Assembly (NCBI GenBank): GCA_032716605.1
Contig: CM064509.1
Location: forward strand, 48,133,302 to 48,197,301
Source: Paralithodes platypus
Taxonomy: Eukaryota > Arthropoda > Malacostraca > Decapoda > Lithodidae
Direction: 5' to 3'
DNA length: 64,000 nucleotides
Positions 18,193 through 29,864 of the stretch are shown one piece after another. The position numbers were made by a program, and so were the translations under genes. Position 1 is the stretch's first letter; every line of letters begins with the position of its first letter. Below the pieces are notes generated by a model that worked only from the letters and a program-made list of their open reading frames with translations, searched no databases and was not told the origin of the DNA.

Positions 18193-19880
18193 TGTTACAG
18201 ACAGTCCCGTGGAGGTCTTTATTTTCGTCTGTGACAACGGGAAGCATTTTATATCATGAGTTGAACATAGGATGCATTGTTTATAGTTAAGGAGAGATAA
18301 TAATATAGGCAGTGAGGTGGTAGTGTGTGCGTGCGTATACATGTGCTGCCTCCCCCCTCGCTTTGTAGGCTCGCGCGCGTGCCGTATCATGCCTCTTGAT
18401 TGGCTGGTGGTTCCTGGCGCCTTCTGCAGCCCTGCTGCCTGGTGACGTAGCAGCCTGTGATTGGCTGACAACCATGCCTTTGTGTGTGATCCTGGAGGGG
18501 TCCCGAGGAGCTATTCTCCTCAGAGCTTTCCTGACTAGCATACCCTTCACATGTCCCTTGCCCCCCTGTCTCCCGACTTCTACCTATAGAGCACTTTCTC
18601 TCTCTCTCAACTTCTTACCTCTCATTCTTCTACTCTATTTAATATCATAACTTCCCTTTGGTTCTGCACGATTTCATATATCGGCCATCGTATTATATGC
18701 TGAAGCTCTCAGATAACACATGTTTAGTTAGGCATTTTGGAAGGGTTACTCTTTTTGTCTGTAGAGGTTTGACACACTCACGGTGTCTCCCTTCCTGTAT
18801 CTTGGTGGTCTGCTGGGGGATTTAATGCTAGACTAGGATAAGGCTTTGGTGTTGTGATTTCCGATGTGTACTAGGTTTTGTTGAACCTGTACAATCGCAA
18901 CGGAGACGTGGGAAGCCTAGGTGGTCTTTCTGACTGTGTACCTTGTGAGTTTAGCACTGTGCTGCGAGTGATGGCTTTTGCCTCTGCCACCCAACACTGT
19001 GCTAACTCGTTTGCTTTGACTTTGAGAGGGTCGCCAGGAGAGAACCAGATACTAGCGATCTGGATCTCTCAAGAGAGCACACCGTCAATTAACGTAATTT
19101 GGCCGCACAGCCTTAAGGACTTCGCTAGGCTACGAGCCGCTTGCTCAGCCATTGTTTCCTAGCCTACTACATCCCAGCTAGACTTTATTCGCCTAGCAGA
19201 CACCAGATTTAGATTATAAACTCTTTCTGTTATGTATGCATTATTATTCACGGCATTTATTAGTCTAGGTTGTTGTAGAGTTGCACAACCCTAGTAGGCT
19301 GTTTCGTTGATGAGGAAGTACTTCTTTTGCTGTTTGAGTCCCTACTATTGCGCAGTTATTATTCCCGTGCCAGTTAACCCTATATGTCCTTACAATTGTC
19401 ATATCCTGTTCCTGCTTTATACTACAGTTCAAAATCCGATACGATCATCTTACCCCAGCATCAGACTTTCTTCAGAAGATTCCTGCTCGATGCTTTGGGA
19501 CTTTCGTTCACTTTCTTTAGTATAAGAGTGACAGTTCATTATTGCTTAGAGTAACTTTAAATATACCTTCTTCTAGTTTGCATTAAATCATTGCAGTGAT
19601 TTAATTAAGATCTCTATCTTTTCCTAGTATACCTTATTACCGTAATTGTATGTTGTTGTGATCAGGCTGTATCAGAGATCATCAGCCTGTAGTAGTAGTG
19701 CACTTATACTGAGTTATAGGATACCCCGTTATCGCAGATTTAACTCTGGAGGGTATAGGTGTTTTTGTGCGCCGGCATTATAAGTTCAGGGGTTGGATCT
19801 AGTGTTACCGTTGTGGCTGTGTGCTTTCCTAGTCCAATGATTAAGAGCCCTTGTTTTATACGAGCCCCGGTCGTAACAGT
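18193..19880. other. Possible solo LTR or unclassified repeat (weak)
   Basis: The segment begins TGTTACAG and ends CGTAACA, giving TG...CA with a 6-bp terminal inverted repeat, and carries two reverse CCAAT motifs (GATTGGCTG near 18398 and 18460). No clear 5-bp target duplication, no internal domain and no second LTR is visible. Open frames here (for example 18396-18650 and 18878-19162) match nothing I recognise. I treat it as uncertain. Confidence 0.2.
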
Positions 19881-19934
19881 GACCAAATCTAGGACAGCAA
19901 TTAAGGCAAAATGCTTAAATTGTACAAAATGCTA

Positions 19935-20225
19935 GGAGAGAGAGAGAGAGAGGGAGGGAGAGAGAGAGAGAGAGAGCAGGGGTGGGGGCGAGGGAGAATG
20001 AAAGCGAGCGGGAGAGGGAGCTGGTCTAGTTGCGTATGGAATGATGTTGGAGAGAAACAAATAAAATACAATAATAAAGATTGATCTGTGATGGTTGAAT
20101 AAAGTTGGAGATAAACAAATAATAATAATAGGAGCGACCTGTGACGGTTAAGTGCGGTGATTGAAAGTGGATGGAAGGATGTTCAGGATAAAAAGGAGAG
20201 AGAGAGAGAGAGATATATAAACCTT
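19935..20225 (+). repeat. GA-rich microsatellite tracts and AATA-rich spacer
   Basis: GA runs occur at about 19935-19978 and 20193-20215, separated by AT-rich sequence with two imperfect blocks (GGAGAGAAACAAATAA and GGAGATAAACAAATAA near 20050 and 20108). No gene is supported from 19881 to 20570. Confidence 0.7.
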
Positions 20226-20569
20226 ATAGCAAGAACTTCATAAAGGTTGGAATTGTTTGAGAAATTGAAAGTCCAAGGGTCAAATTCTCGGGGTAGGTGG
20301 AAGTATAAATTAATTCATAATTCAATAATTTAATTCATATGAAGTATACACAAGAGTATATCCTCACGGTTCTTGCACTCGGCACATCATGCTCGGTTAA
20401 TTTTGTTCTAAAATGTTTCAGAGCTATATAATATAGAATAAAACAAACCTGAAGTCCCTACTTGTAATATCTGTGATTATATATAAATATGCATTCTTCA
20501 GACATAAACCGTAGCACACGTAACCATTTGAAATTCAAACGAGATAGTACAGTGATAGTAACTTACACA

Positions 20570-20768
<199 letters not shown>

Positions 20769-21370
20769 GTAATGAACAATTATTCCAAGATTCACAACCT
20801 TATCCAAAAAAATATTGATACACTTACCCGTTGTGCAGACACAATTTGACCATGTTGCAAGGAGCGGCTGACCGCTGCTGAGTGCTTTACCGTCAGAGAC
20901 AATCTGAAGGCCGAGCATCTCTATACCTATTACGAGGGTGGAGGTTGACTGATAGCAGTGTTGCCAAGGTTTTCATTCTCCGTGCCGCCTCCAAAATCTA
21001 TTGTAGCCCAATTTACACACAATTCAAACATTCAGTTTTTATTTAAATAATTGTTAAATAAATAAATATATAATTTGCACATCTGTGCATTTGGGGATAC
21101 TTTTCCTGAACACGCGATTTAAGTATCCATGCGCGAGAGTTAAGAGAGAGAGAGAGATTGACTAGTATAATCGACATTAAGAGTATATTAACACTTTCGG
21201 TGCGAGTTCTATATAGGAAGAATACGCGATTGAAGGGGCTTATCTTGCTATTTTCACTCAATGTACATCACCTTCGCGCCATATTCGTAACCCTGGGCGA
21301 ATTCAAATGAGTTCCAATGGATAGATCAGGTGGAATCCTCCCTATTAATTAATTAAGGGGGTCACCGTTT
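20769..21370. other. Gene-free region
   Basis: No gene or transposon is supported here. It holds a short GA run near 21145 and AT-rich DNA. Confidence 0.4.
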
Positions 21371-21712
21371 TTTTTTATCTTTCTCTCCTTTTCTCTCTTT
21401 TTCCTGGCTTGTATCCATGCGGCCCCATTCAGCCAACTGTTTTAAGACATTTATCCCCATCCAGGTGTCGATTTCTTCCTGGCGAGCCAGCATTGTATGG
21501 AGAAATCCAGCTTCGCCGGAGACATTTTTCTATTGAATAATGTAAAAATTTAGCTTGCTGTCAAAACAAAAATATATATATGCTGGCTCGCTACTGCTCG
21601 CCGGGAAAATAATGACACCTGGATGGGGGTAAACATCTTAAAACATTAGGCTGAATGGGCCCGAATGTATACAAGCCAGGGAAAGAGAGAAAAGGAGAGA
21701 AAGATAGAAAAA
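21371..21712. mobile_element. Long foldback element with 122/132-base arms
   Basis: The left arm 21371-21492 and right arm 21581-21712 are imperfect inverted repeats. Shared blocks include CCTGGCTTGTA with ACAAGCCAGG, CCATCCAGGTGTC with GACACCTGGATGG, GGCGAGCCAGCA with TGCTGGCTCGC, and CCCATTCAGCC with GGCTGAATGGG. An 88-base centre separates them. A transcript could form a long hairpin. I see no clear target duplication. Confidence 0.8.
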
Positions 21713-21797
21713 GTGAGGTATTCTCTGTGTTTGCAAAAATTGAGCGGAACTTTCCTGTGTACAGCAAGCGGCCCGGCCCCTTACCAATCATACTATT

Positions 21798-21800
21798 ATC

Positions 21801-21846
<46 letters not shown>
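21798..21846 (+). repeat. CT microsatellite
   Basis: This is an almost pure CT repeat directly following the foldback region. Leu/Ser open frames crossing it are artefacts. Confidence 0.95.
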
Positions 21847-21849
<3 letters not shown>

Positions 21850-22159
21850 ATGTAAGTAATATAATTGTCCTCAATATTCTCGGCTAATGGGGTGATCTAC
21901 AATTAAGTACCTCCGGATATGCGGCATGTCCCTCCTTGAGGACTATTTATATCTTGCTTCTGAATATTGTTTTGCTACTAAACATCATTGAATTTTGATT
22001 TTTGCATGCATACAGTTTCCTTCCTTACTTATTGATATGTTGTGTCAGGTCCGATAAAACGATACTGCTGATATCTGTAGACTTGCGTTGAAAGTCAAAC
22101 TTACCCTTTTAAGAAATTTTGTATTGCTATTAATTTTACTTTTATTACTATTATTACCT

Positions 22160-22217
<58 letters not shown>

Positions 22218-22523
22218 TTTTATTATTATTATTATTATCTTCATACTACCATATTAATCTTCAGTACTATTGCTGGCCTCAAATCACTTATTTATATGTA
22301 GTATGTCCCACCCTTCCAAACACATACACACACACACTTCCCCTCTGACACACACCTCCTCCCTGGAGTACATAGACCTACCTCCTCTTCCCCCCTCCCC
22401 CCTACTCCTCCTCCTCTCCCTCCCATTCCTCTACCTCCTACAACCCCCCTCCCTCTCTCCCATAACCACACACCCTACTAAATATTATATTACTATCGGC
22501 ATGTAAACTTCTCCACTGGTCAT
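21850..22523 (+). repeat. ATT microsatellite and pyrimidine-rich spacer
   Basis: An ATT trinucleotide array occupies about 22140-22240. It is followed by a C/T-rich strand (about 22300-22480) with short CA runs. No gene is supported. Confidence 0.8.
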
Positions 22524-22960
22524 ATTCCGCTAACTATCCCCTCAATAACCACTATTGTAATGAGAATTTGAACCAAGTCCCTCATGATTGTAATATATTT
22601 GTATTACTATAATTCCATTATGACTTCGGTAGTTGGTAATATTAGTCACATTATGTATGTGACTCTTGTATTCAGCTAACTATGACCTCAATAACCGTTG
22701 ATGTAATGAAGAATGTGAAGTGTCCCTCATATGATTGTAATATATTTGTGGTACTATTATTGCATAATAATTTATGTAGTTGGAAATATTAGTGACATCA
22801 TGTATGTAATAATTGTATTCAGCTAACTATGATCTCAATAACCATGGATGTAGGAAAATATGAAGTCTCCTCATACGATTGCACTAGTTTTGTGGTGCTA
22901 TCATTTACAACCTGTCAATTAATAATTAATTCACTACAAGCTTTCTTGCTTTTTTTTATT
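22524..22960. repeat. Three diverged tandem units of about 146 bp
   Basis: The block ATTC(C/A)GCTAACTATG followed by CTCAATAACC starts at 22524, 22670 and 22817, giving spacings of 146 and 147 bases. Each unit also contains TCCCTCAT(A)TGATTGTAATATA or a variant of it. Units are clearly diverged, so the duplication is old. The period is close to one nucleosome core. Confidence 0.75.
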
Positions 22961-23289
22961 TTTTTAATGAGATACGTATATACAGACCATGTGACAATTA
23001 AATGAGGAAACTATAATAACACATCTGAATAATGCCAACCTGATTTATAAACACAAATATGAATGTAACCAGACGACGATGCTGTTGTTTCAGTGGAATA
23101 ATGGCTCTTTGAGCAGTATGTATCGCCTTACCAGTGGTTGTCCCCTCACAGGATGGGGGTGCTGCTCAATAAACTCGCCCCTCGGGGCAAAATCAAAATC
23201 AAATTTCTCTCTCTCTCTCTCTTTCTCTTTTGTAAATTTACACTCCCGATAACTCAATGAAATAAATCAATACTTTATAAAGTTTTGTA
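22961..23289. other. Spacer with a possible retroelement 3' end
   Basis: Around 23150-23205 the sequence reads GCTGCTCAATAAACTCGCCC and then CTCGGGGCAAAATCAAAATC, followed by a CT run. The short AAATC repeat next to an AATAAA resembles a non-LTR 3' tail, but no coding part is attached. Nothing else is supported. Confidence 0.3.
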
Positions 23290-24685
23290 TTAACCCCTTC
23301 ACTCACCAGAATATGCAGCTGCATCTTCCCATAGCACCCTCTAAATGCACCAAGGCACGATTAACGCCTTCCGAGTTAAAATATTTGCCATAAAGAACTG
23401 AAAGTCGATATACAAGCCTTCTGCTGGCTGTGAGCAGCTGAAAAACAAGGAATTATGTAATATATCTTGTAACACTGTCAGCCTCAAAGCAGGGTGCCAG
23501 CGACCGTTAAATTTGTTTTCTTCCAGTATTGATTTTTCGTCAGCGTGGTAAGGATGATCACCCCGAACCTTGAAAATTCTGGATTTGCTGGTTTAATGTG
23601 CAATTTGTGTGTATACTGTATATGATTGACATGAATTTATATAGTCTTGCTAATAGCATATATATGCTTGAATAGTGTCACCGTGTACGTCTTAGACACA
23701 ATAATACGGTAGGCTATAATATATATTTCTTACTCTAACTGTCACTGGCATATACAGAGACGAAAATATTTATTTATATCAAGTTTTAGTGATAGAGATT
23801 TGATTTTTGTTTCAAAGCTTCCTTATTTATTGCCGTAAGTCTGGAACTTTATTTCATAGCTGCATAGTTGACCAGGTAATTTAAATGCGTGCATACATTG
23901 CGGCGAATTATTTTGTGATTACTCATAGCATGAGGGGGATAACAAATATTCATATCAAATCAAATATTCATGGTATATATATGTTGATGATACCGATGGA
24001 AAGAGCATGAAAATACTATTTGGTGTACTCCTAAATAACTTATGTTGTCACTGAAAATACCCTTGAAATTGTCCGTTCAATTACGCACGGACATAATGTT
24101 TTTTTGGCATACATTTTTACAATGATAATTAGAGGTTTTGATATTTTATCTAACGTAAAGTAATATATTACCGTTTCCTCATTTTATGAATGTTTAACAA
24201 ACTGCATAACACGTATTTTGTATGGTCTAAAACCGACCAACAGTGAATATTTTCGGCCCCACGGCCGTATCATATTAGCAGAAAACGACCATTATATAAT
24301 ATTTACATAAAGTCCAATATTGTTAATAGAATATTTCTGAATAAACCATAAAAAAAGCATAACAAATACTTGGGATTTTGTTTTACAAACACGTACAGTT
24401 TTATTTTGTGAGTTTCTGAAAAACTCATATATTCATCATCCTCGATAATTATTAGAGATTTCATGGTTTTTCTTGAAGTAATCTTATAATATTGGCTTCG
24501 TTCTTTCTTCTGATACATGGTAAAATACGGTTAAGCCGTTAATTGTGGGGGGAAAAACGAGCGATAGTAAACATTTCTGGTGGCGCGTTTTGGGAATTGG
24601 CTGAGAAAAACTATTTTATTGATGAGAAAGAAAGATTTCCTGAACAAAACTTAAATAAGTAACGCCAAGTGAACGAAAGGGTTAA
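23290..24685. mobile_element. Candidate 1.4-kb non-autonomous TTAA element (D1)
   Basis: TTAA at 23290-23293 and 24682-24685 border inverted ends TTAACCCCTTCACTCACCAG and TTAACCCTTTCGTTCACTTG, matching at 16 of 20 positions. The start TTAACCC is the same as in families A, B and C. The interior is AT-rich and has no transposase frame. The pairing of these two ends over 1.4 kb is inference. Confidence 0.5.
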
Positions 24686-25602
24686 GAAGTCACCATTAGA
24701 TATGGCCTGTAACATGAAATGTACCTCACATTCGTACCTGGTGTACAGTATAGCTGTCACAAATACATGTAGAAGTGGACCTGTTTTCTTTTTATTTCAG
24801 CTTGAAAAACACCTTTTGCTTGAACACACACCCTCTCAGAACCGATGCTTGTAGCATACTGATATTAGTATAGGAGGGAAGGTTCGAAAGTTATGGAAGC
24901 GTCTGGCAGGAAGCCTCTGTACTACCAAGTCTGCCGGTAGTACCAAAACGTATGGGTATGTATCCTGCAGCACCCATATATTTTACGTAGGCTGTACATA
25001 TACGTCAGCTGCAGTGATTGTGTTAAGGTTGCTTTAAAAAAAATTGTAGTACTAATTAGTTTAAAAAGGTGTTAAATAATTCTATATTGCACTCTAGTAT
25101 AATTTTGAATACAAATGTCCTGAAAGAAAAGATAAATGGCAATGTTTGTTATTACATTACATTCCTGAGATATGATAACACTTTGAAAGTGATACAATAC
25201 TAATTATTAAGTAAGTATAATACATAACAGTTTTTCTTTACCTATATTATCTCCTTTTATGGACTGAAATATCCTTAAGACACTAACAAATCCTTGCAAC
25301 ACCTTGTAACAGTCTTCCCCTCTCTGTAAAGGTCTCGGTTCTCTATATTTATCACCACCTTCCATATCATTTACCTTTAGTCCTTCAAGTATGTCAGCCA
25401 CCCTCCTCCATAACTGCCTCCGCTGTCATGTTTATCGAGGTGCTATTGAATAACCTACCATATGGTTTATTAGTTTACAATATTGAGATCTATTTGTATT
25501 ATTAAATACCTTACTCATACTTCTGCTGTTGGTAGTGATTATGACAATACTGCGCGTGTTGTTTGGGCATCTGAATACTTGAGCGAGTACTGTAATATGC
25601 TG
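24686..25602. other. Gene-free AT-rich region
   Basis: No coding sequence, RNA gene or repeat family is supported. Short open frames are within random expectation. Confidence 0.5.
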
Positions 25603-25613
25603 AGTCTATGTGT

Positions 25614-25652
<39 letters not shown>

Positions 25653-26540
25653 CATGCAATAACACCCACCTTCCCACGCCCCTTCCCCAGTATACTTACA
25701 GGCACCTCTCATTACATATAGCCTCACCCCTTCAAGGTTGTCTATGTGTTACTCTCTCTCTCTCTCTCTCCCTCCATACAATACCACCCACCTTCCCCAG
25801 TATACTTACAGGCACCTCTCATTACATATAGCATCACCCCTTCAAGGTTGTCTATGTGTTACTCTCTCTCTCTCTCTCTCCCTCCATACAATACCACGCC
25901 CCTTCCCCAGTATACTTACAGGCACCTCTCATTACATATAGCCTCACCCCTTCAAGGCTGTATATGTGTTACTCTCTCTCTCTCTCCCTCCATACAATAC
26001 CACCCACCTTCCCACGCCCTTCCCCAGTATACTTACAGGCACCTCTCATTACATATAGCATCACCCCTTCAAGGTTGTCTATGTGTTACTCTCTCTCTCT
26101 CTCTCTCCCTCCATACAATAACACCCACCTTCCCACGCCCCTTCCCCAGTATACTTACAGGCACCTCTCATTACATATAGCCTCACCCCTTCAAGGTTGT
26201 CTATGTGTTACTCTCTCTCTCTCTCTCTCCCTCCATACAATACCACCCACCTTCCCCAGTATACTTACAGGCACCTCTCATTACATATAGCCTCACCCCT
26301 TCAAGGTTGTCTATGTGTTACTCTCTCTCTCTCTCTCTCCCTCCATACAATACCACCCACCTTCCCCAGTATACTTACAGGCACCTCTCATTACATATAG
26401 CCTCACCCCTTCAAGGCTGTATATGTGTTACTCTCTCTCTCTCTCCCTCCATACAATACCACCCACCTTCCCACGCCCTTCCCCAGTATACTTACAGGCA
26501 CCTCTCATTACATATAGCCTCACCCCTTCAAGGTTGTCTG
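25603..26540 (+). repeat. Minisatellite of 8 units (110-134 bp) with a 4-unit higher-order pattern
   Basis: Units begin (T)CTATGTGTTACTCTCTCTC and contain CCCTCCATACAATACCACCC, CCCCAGTATACTTACAGGCA, CCTCTCATTACATATAGC and CACCCCTTCAAGG. Starts fall near 25603, 25740, 25850, 25960, 26077, 26200, 26310 and 26420. Units 1 and 5 share AATAACACCCACCTTCCCAC; units 4 and 8 share GGCTGTATATG before them plus a CCCACGCCC insert; units 2 and 6 are the short form. This gives a four-unit higher-order repeat. Overlapping Leu/Ser/Thr frames are artefacts. Confidence 0.9.
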
Positions 26541-27292
26541 ACAGCCTCCTCCTACGCTGCCCCGTCCTCAGGTAATGTCGATATTAACACTTCTGATGTC
26601 GCATTTAATGGAGGAACGCTCACTTTTTTAATTTATTCTCTTGATCTTCTGAGTAATGGCTTGTAACGAGGCACAGGTGCCCATCAAGGCCACGTATAAC
26701 ATTCCATTAACCCATCAAAGGCTTCCAATATATACTGATAGAAACGGTAAGGCTTTCGGCTGACTCTGCTCAGAATAAGATGCAAGGTGTCTAGTTCACA
26801 CTCTCACACACAATGACTCTCTTTCTCTCTCTCTCTACTCCTCTCTGTTTCCCTCTCTCTCCTCGTACCACATGAGCAATCATGTCACGAAATTAGGATC
26901 AAAATACTTGTAATAGTGACGGGAAACAACCACTCAGACCTACACATATTACCATAACATATTATAGGGTAGCGCAACATAGTATTGTTTGATATGACAT
27001 AACATAGATAATATCGCATTGCATTTCGCAGTATAGAAACATTACATAACATGCCATATGAAATTACATAAAATAGCATAGTATAACGTAACAACATAAC
27101 ATAATAAAGCAATGCGTAACAGCATTATACAGCATAAGCACATAACATAACTTGGCATGCAATATCATGATATTGAATTTCATACCATATTATAACATAA
27201 CATGGCATCATAACATAGCATAAACAAGCATGATGTACCATAGGTAACAAAACCTGGCATAATTTACCAGAACGTAACCGAGATTTTTTGTT
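26541..27292. repeat. Degenerate CATAA-rich region and gene-free flank
   Basis: From about 26940 to 27240 the words CATAACATA, ACATAACAT and GCATA recur irregularly, as in an old degraded short-period repeat. The flank 26541-26940 has CT/CA-rich tracts and nothing else recognisable. Confidence 0.55.
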
Positions 27293-28105
27293 TACCGTGC
27301 TGACTCCCTGCCTATGCAAAATGTCCATCTCTGTCTTTCATCTAATATTTTATCTTCTTGATGGAAGTTGTTCTCTTTCAACCTGTCCTGAAGCAGGGTG
27401 ATCACTCTCAACCCTCCAACTAACGTCCAATTGCAATCATATCTTGCATCTCTAATGTTTTAATCTATTCTTAAATCAAAATTTCTTAAGGATTTTTTCC
27501 AATAATCTACTTTCAGACCACCGGCATGATTTCCTTAACCCTTTCACTGCGGGTGACGTTCCGGAACGTCATGGCAAGTTCCAGCAATTTCCAGGCTTTA
27601 AAAGCCTGTAAAAACCGTAAAAATCGAGTGTCAGTGGGCGGGAGCGTAAGGGGCCCACCTCCGATCCTCAGAGCACCGAGCGGCTCACTGGTGTTGAGTG
27701 TGTCTCGCGCGGGCCTCTCTCTGTCTCTCTCAACAGTGTAGCCATGTGAGCGAATATTACATAATAGCGGGTTTCCCGCGTTTCACTGGCACCACTGCGG
27801 GTGAGCCAGACCATGTACGGGGCCCGTTCTGGTGTCATTTTGAAGCTATTCTCGCCTAGTTTTCAGCAGACTTCATTTAATGCAGATGCTTGATTTATCA
27901 TTCAGGAGTGCCTGAATATGCCCTAAATAGCCCAAAATAGGCCGCAGCCAAAGGGAGGCTGCTATCCTGGGGATCCCCTTTCTTATCTTACTAAATGTTG
28001 GCAATTTTCTTTTTTAACTTCAGCGTCAAATTTATATTTCTCTAGACATTATTTAATTAAAGCCATTGATAGAGTCTGGCACAAATCCCTTGTTATTTTC
28101 TGTGT
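27293..28105 (+). mobile_element. Jockey-like fragment J7, plus strand, split by MITE B2
   Basis: The plus strand aligns with J3 from CCGTGCTGACTCCCTGCCT (27293) through CAACCCTCCAACTAACGTCC to the TTAA at 27535, and after the MITE from TTTCTTATCTTACTAA to GATAGAGTCTGGCACAAATC (about 28090). Substitutions and small gaps are numerous, so it is much older than J3. No frame survives. It corresponds to the RT fingers up to motif A. Confidence 0.8.
27535..27955 (+). mobile_element. TTAA MITE family B, copy B2, inside J7
   Basis: It begins at TTAA (27535-27538) with CCCTTTCACTGCGGGTGACG and ends CCGCAGCCAAAGGG at 27955, the reverse complement of the start with one main difference. The right TTAA has been lost. 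The internal AGCTATTCTCGCCTAGTTTT matches B3 and B1. It sits at the same TTAA of the Jockey-like RT as B1, but in the opposite orientation relative to the retroelement. Confidence 0.8.
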
Positions 28106-28214
28106 TGTGTCTTTATTTCTAATATCCTTTCAGACCATTTCATAACTGATACAGAATTATCGAGGTCATTCGGCAACATAACAATATATTACGTATCAAT
28201 GTATTATTTTTTTG

Positions 28215-28360
28215 TTTACACCAACCAACTTCACATCTAAACTCAATTAATGAAAGCATCAAATACACGTGGCACTCCGAGGACTCGAACCCAGGATACT
28301 CACATCGAAATTCCGCGCACTATGCATTACGCTATCAAGACAGTTAAAGAAATATGGACA
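28215..28360 (-). mobile_element. tRNA-related SINE, copy b
   Basis: On the minus strand it has a B-box-like GGGTTCGAGTCC, followed by TCGGAGTGCCACGTGTATTT. It matches the copy at 2848-3010 along most of its length, including ATTAATGAAA on one side and CAGTTAAAGAA on the other. No long target duplication is evident. Confidence 0.6.
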
Positions 28361-28941
28361 AGCCTTAGTTATGTCTTCTATTCCTATTTCTAGAATAGCC
28401 GATTCTTAACAAGAATGCTCACAGAAGCCACAAGTTCGACAATTTCTATTTGATTCATGTGATTGATGGTTAAATATTGGCCATAGTGACCATTCAAAAT
28501 CTTCATCTGAGATTGACTCGTTGAGCAAAGGAATGCTTTTGGATCGGCTCGATAAGTAACTGTTTCATATATTCCATAATGCAATCACAATACATCACGT
28601 CTATTTCGTTTTCGAATCCCATCCTATTTGATTTCAACATTTACTATACATTCAGTTGACCCTTGCATCTGGCTTCTAACTGATGTTTGTATCTTGACTC
28701 ATGATTGGCTATCTTAACACACTGGCTAAAATGAGTGGCAGAGCTGATAACATTTGTATTATTATCTTTATTATTCTTTATTTATTCATTAAACTAGATA
28801 TGTTTAAGTAATTTTAATGATTACTTAATAATATATTAAAGTCTTATCCGAATCTAAAGAAGCAATAGGTGAAGACTGACTGGGCTCGCTCACTCAGATT
28901 AGCCAATCACAGGCCGGGATTTACTTACCGGTAACACACAT

Positions 28942-29432
28942 TTAACCCATTCGTAGCGGGGCCCGACTAGAAGTCCGTATCTAAAAACCTGGACTATGTG
29001 GCGGGGCCCGACTTTAGTCCGTGTGCAATTTTGGCGCAATATTGGCTCTGACTGAGAGAGAGACGAGCGACGGGAGGGGCGTAGGTTGCCTCATGACCGC
29101 TCGCCACGGCTGCCGTGGGCCTACTGACATCTACTCCACACACATCAACCCTCCCTCCCTCGCTACACACGTAATTATGTAACGAAATGACCGTATTTTA
29201 GCGATTTTTCCCTTCGGTTGCACGATCATTGCAAGACAACCAGTGATCGTAGAAGGATGGTTCAGGTGTCATTGGAAAGCTCAATGAACGCCCTTTCAGG
29301 GATACATAATTGTATTACACTCTCGCTCCTGTTTATGCATGAAAAAGAGCACGGAAACAAGGCCATTTATGGTAAAACCACCCGCTGGGCGGTACGTAGA
29401 AATTACCGCCTAGGCCGCTCGTAATGTGTTAA
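28942..29432 (+). mobile_element. TTAA-flanked MITE, family C, copy C2
   Basis: It is bounded by TTAA (28942-28945 and 29429-29432), 491 bp. The ends TTAACCCATTCGTAGCGG and TTAACACATTACGAGCGG are inverted repeats with few mismatches. The element is the inverse of C1 at 5468-5954. A second GGCGGGGCCCGAC copy near the left end is an internal direct repeat (about 28958 and 28999). Confidence 0.75.
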
Positions 29433-29679
29433 AACAGGCACTGACGGCATTTCTTCCCTTGTTTGTGCTTACTGCATTATATCTACTATTTTATGTGTTC
29501 CATGTGGTATTCGAGTCCTCCTACATCCATCAGCAAAGCAGACAACAAGGGAACGAAAGAAGGACAGACACCCCGAAAGGTCCGTCAATCACAATCCAGC
29601 ATTCCCTCTCTCCATAACTTGCGAGCTTCAAGTTTCTCCAAGATCACAGAATACGTCGGTGGGCAGGGCTACTGCTCTT

Positions 29680-29787
29680 ATTGGCCTACAGAAAACTCAC
29701 GGCGATCCAGTACCTGTCTCAGCATCCAATGAGAAGGTGGCTGGAACATCAGGAGCAGTCCTTTGATCTGGGAGCAGGCCTTATAAA
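29680..29787 (+). promoter_or_regulatory. CCAAT and TATA motifs upstream of the cold-shock ORF
   Basis: A reverse CCAAT (ATTGG, 29680-29684), a forward CCAAT (29726-29730) and TATAAA (29782-29787) stand in promoter order and spacing before an ATG at 29865. Transcription would be expected to begin about 25-30 bases after the TATA box, giving a leader of roughly 50 bases. This is a motif match only. Confidence 0.4.
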
Positions 29788-29864
29788 CTCTGGATCCTGC
29801 AACAGGATTATCACCGGATTCAGCCAACAGCCACTACTCTCTTCTCCCACCACCACCACTCGTC

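Noticed and set aside
18193..19880. Solo LTR (TGTTAC...GTAACA)
   Set aside because: No clear 5-bp target duplication or second copy; kept only as a low-confidence feature.
25606..26666. Series of Leu/Ser/Thr-rich open frames of up to 153 codons
   Set aside because: They come from the CT-containing minisatellite and repeat in all frames.
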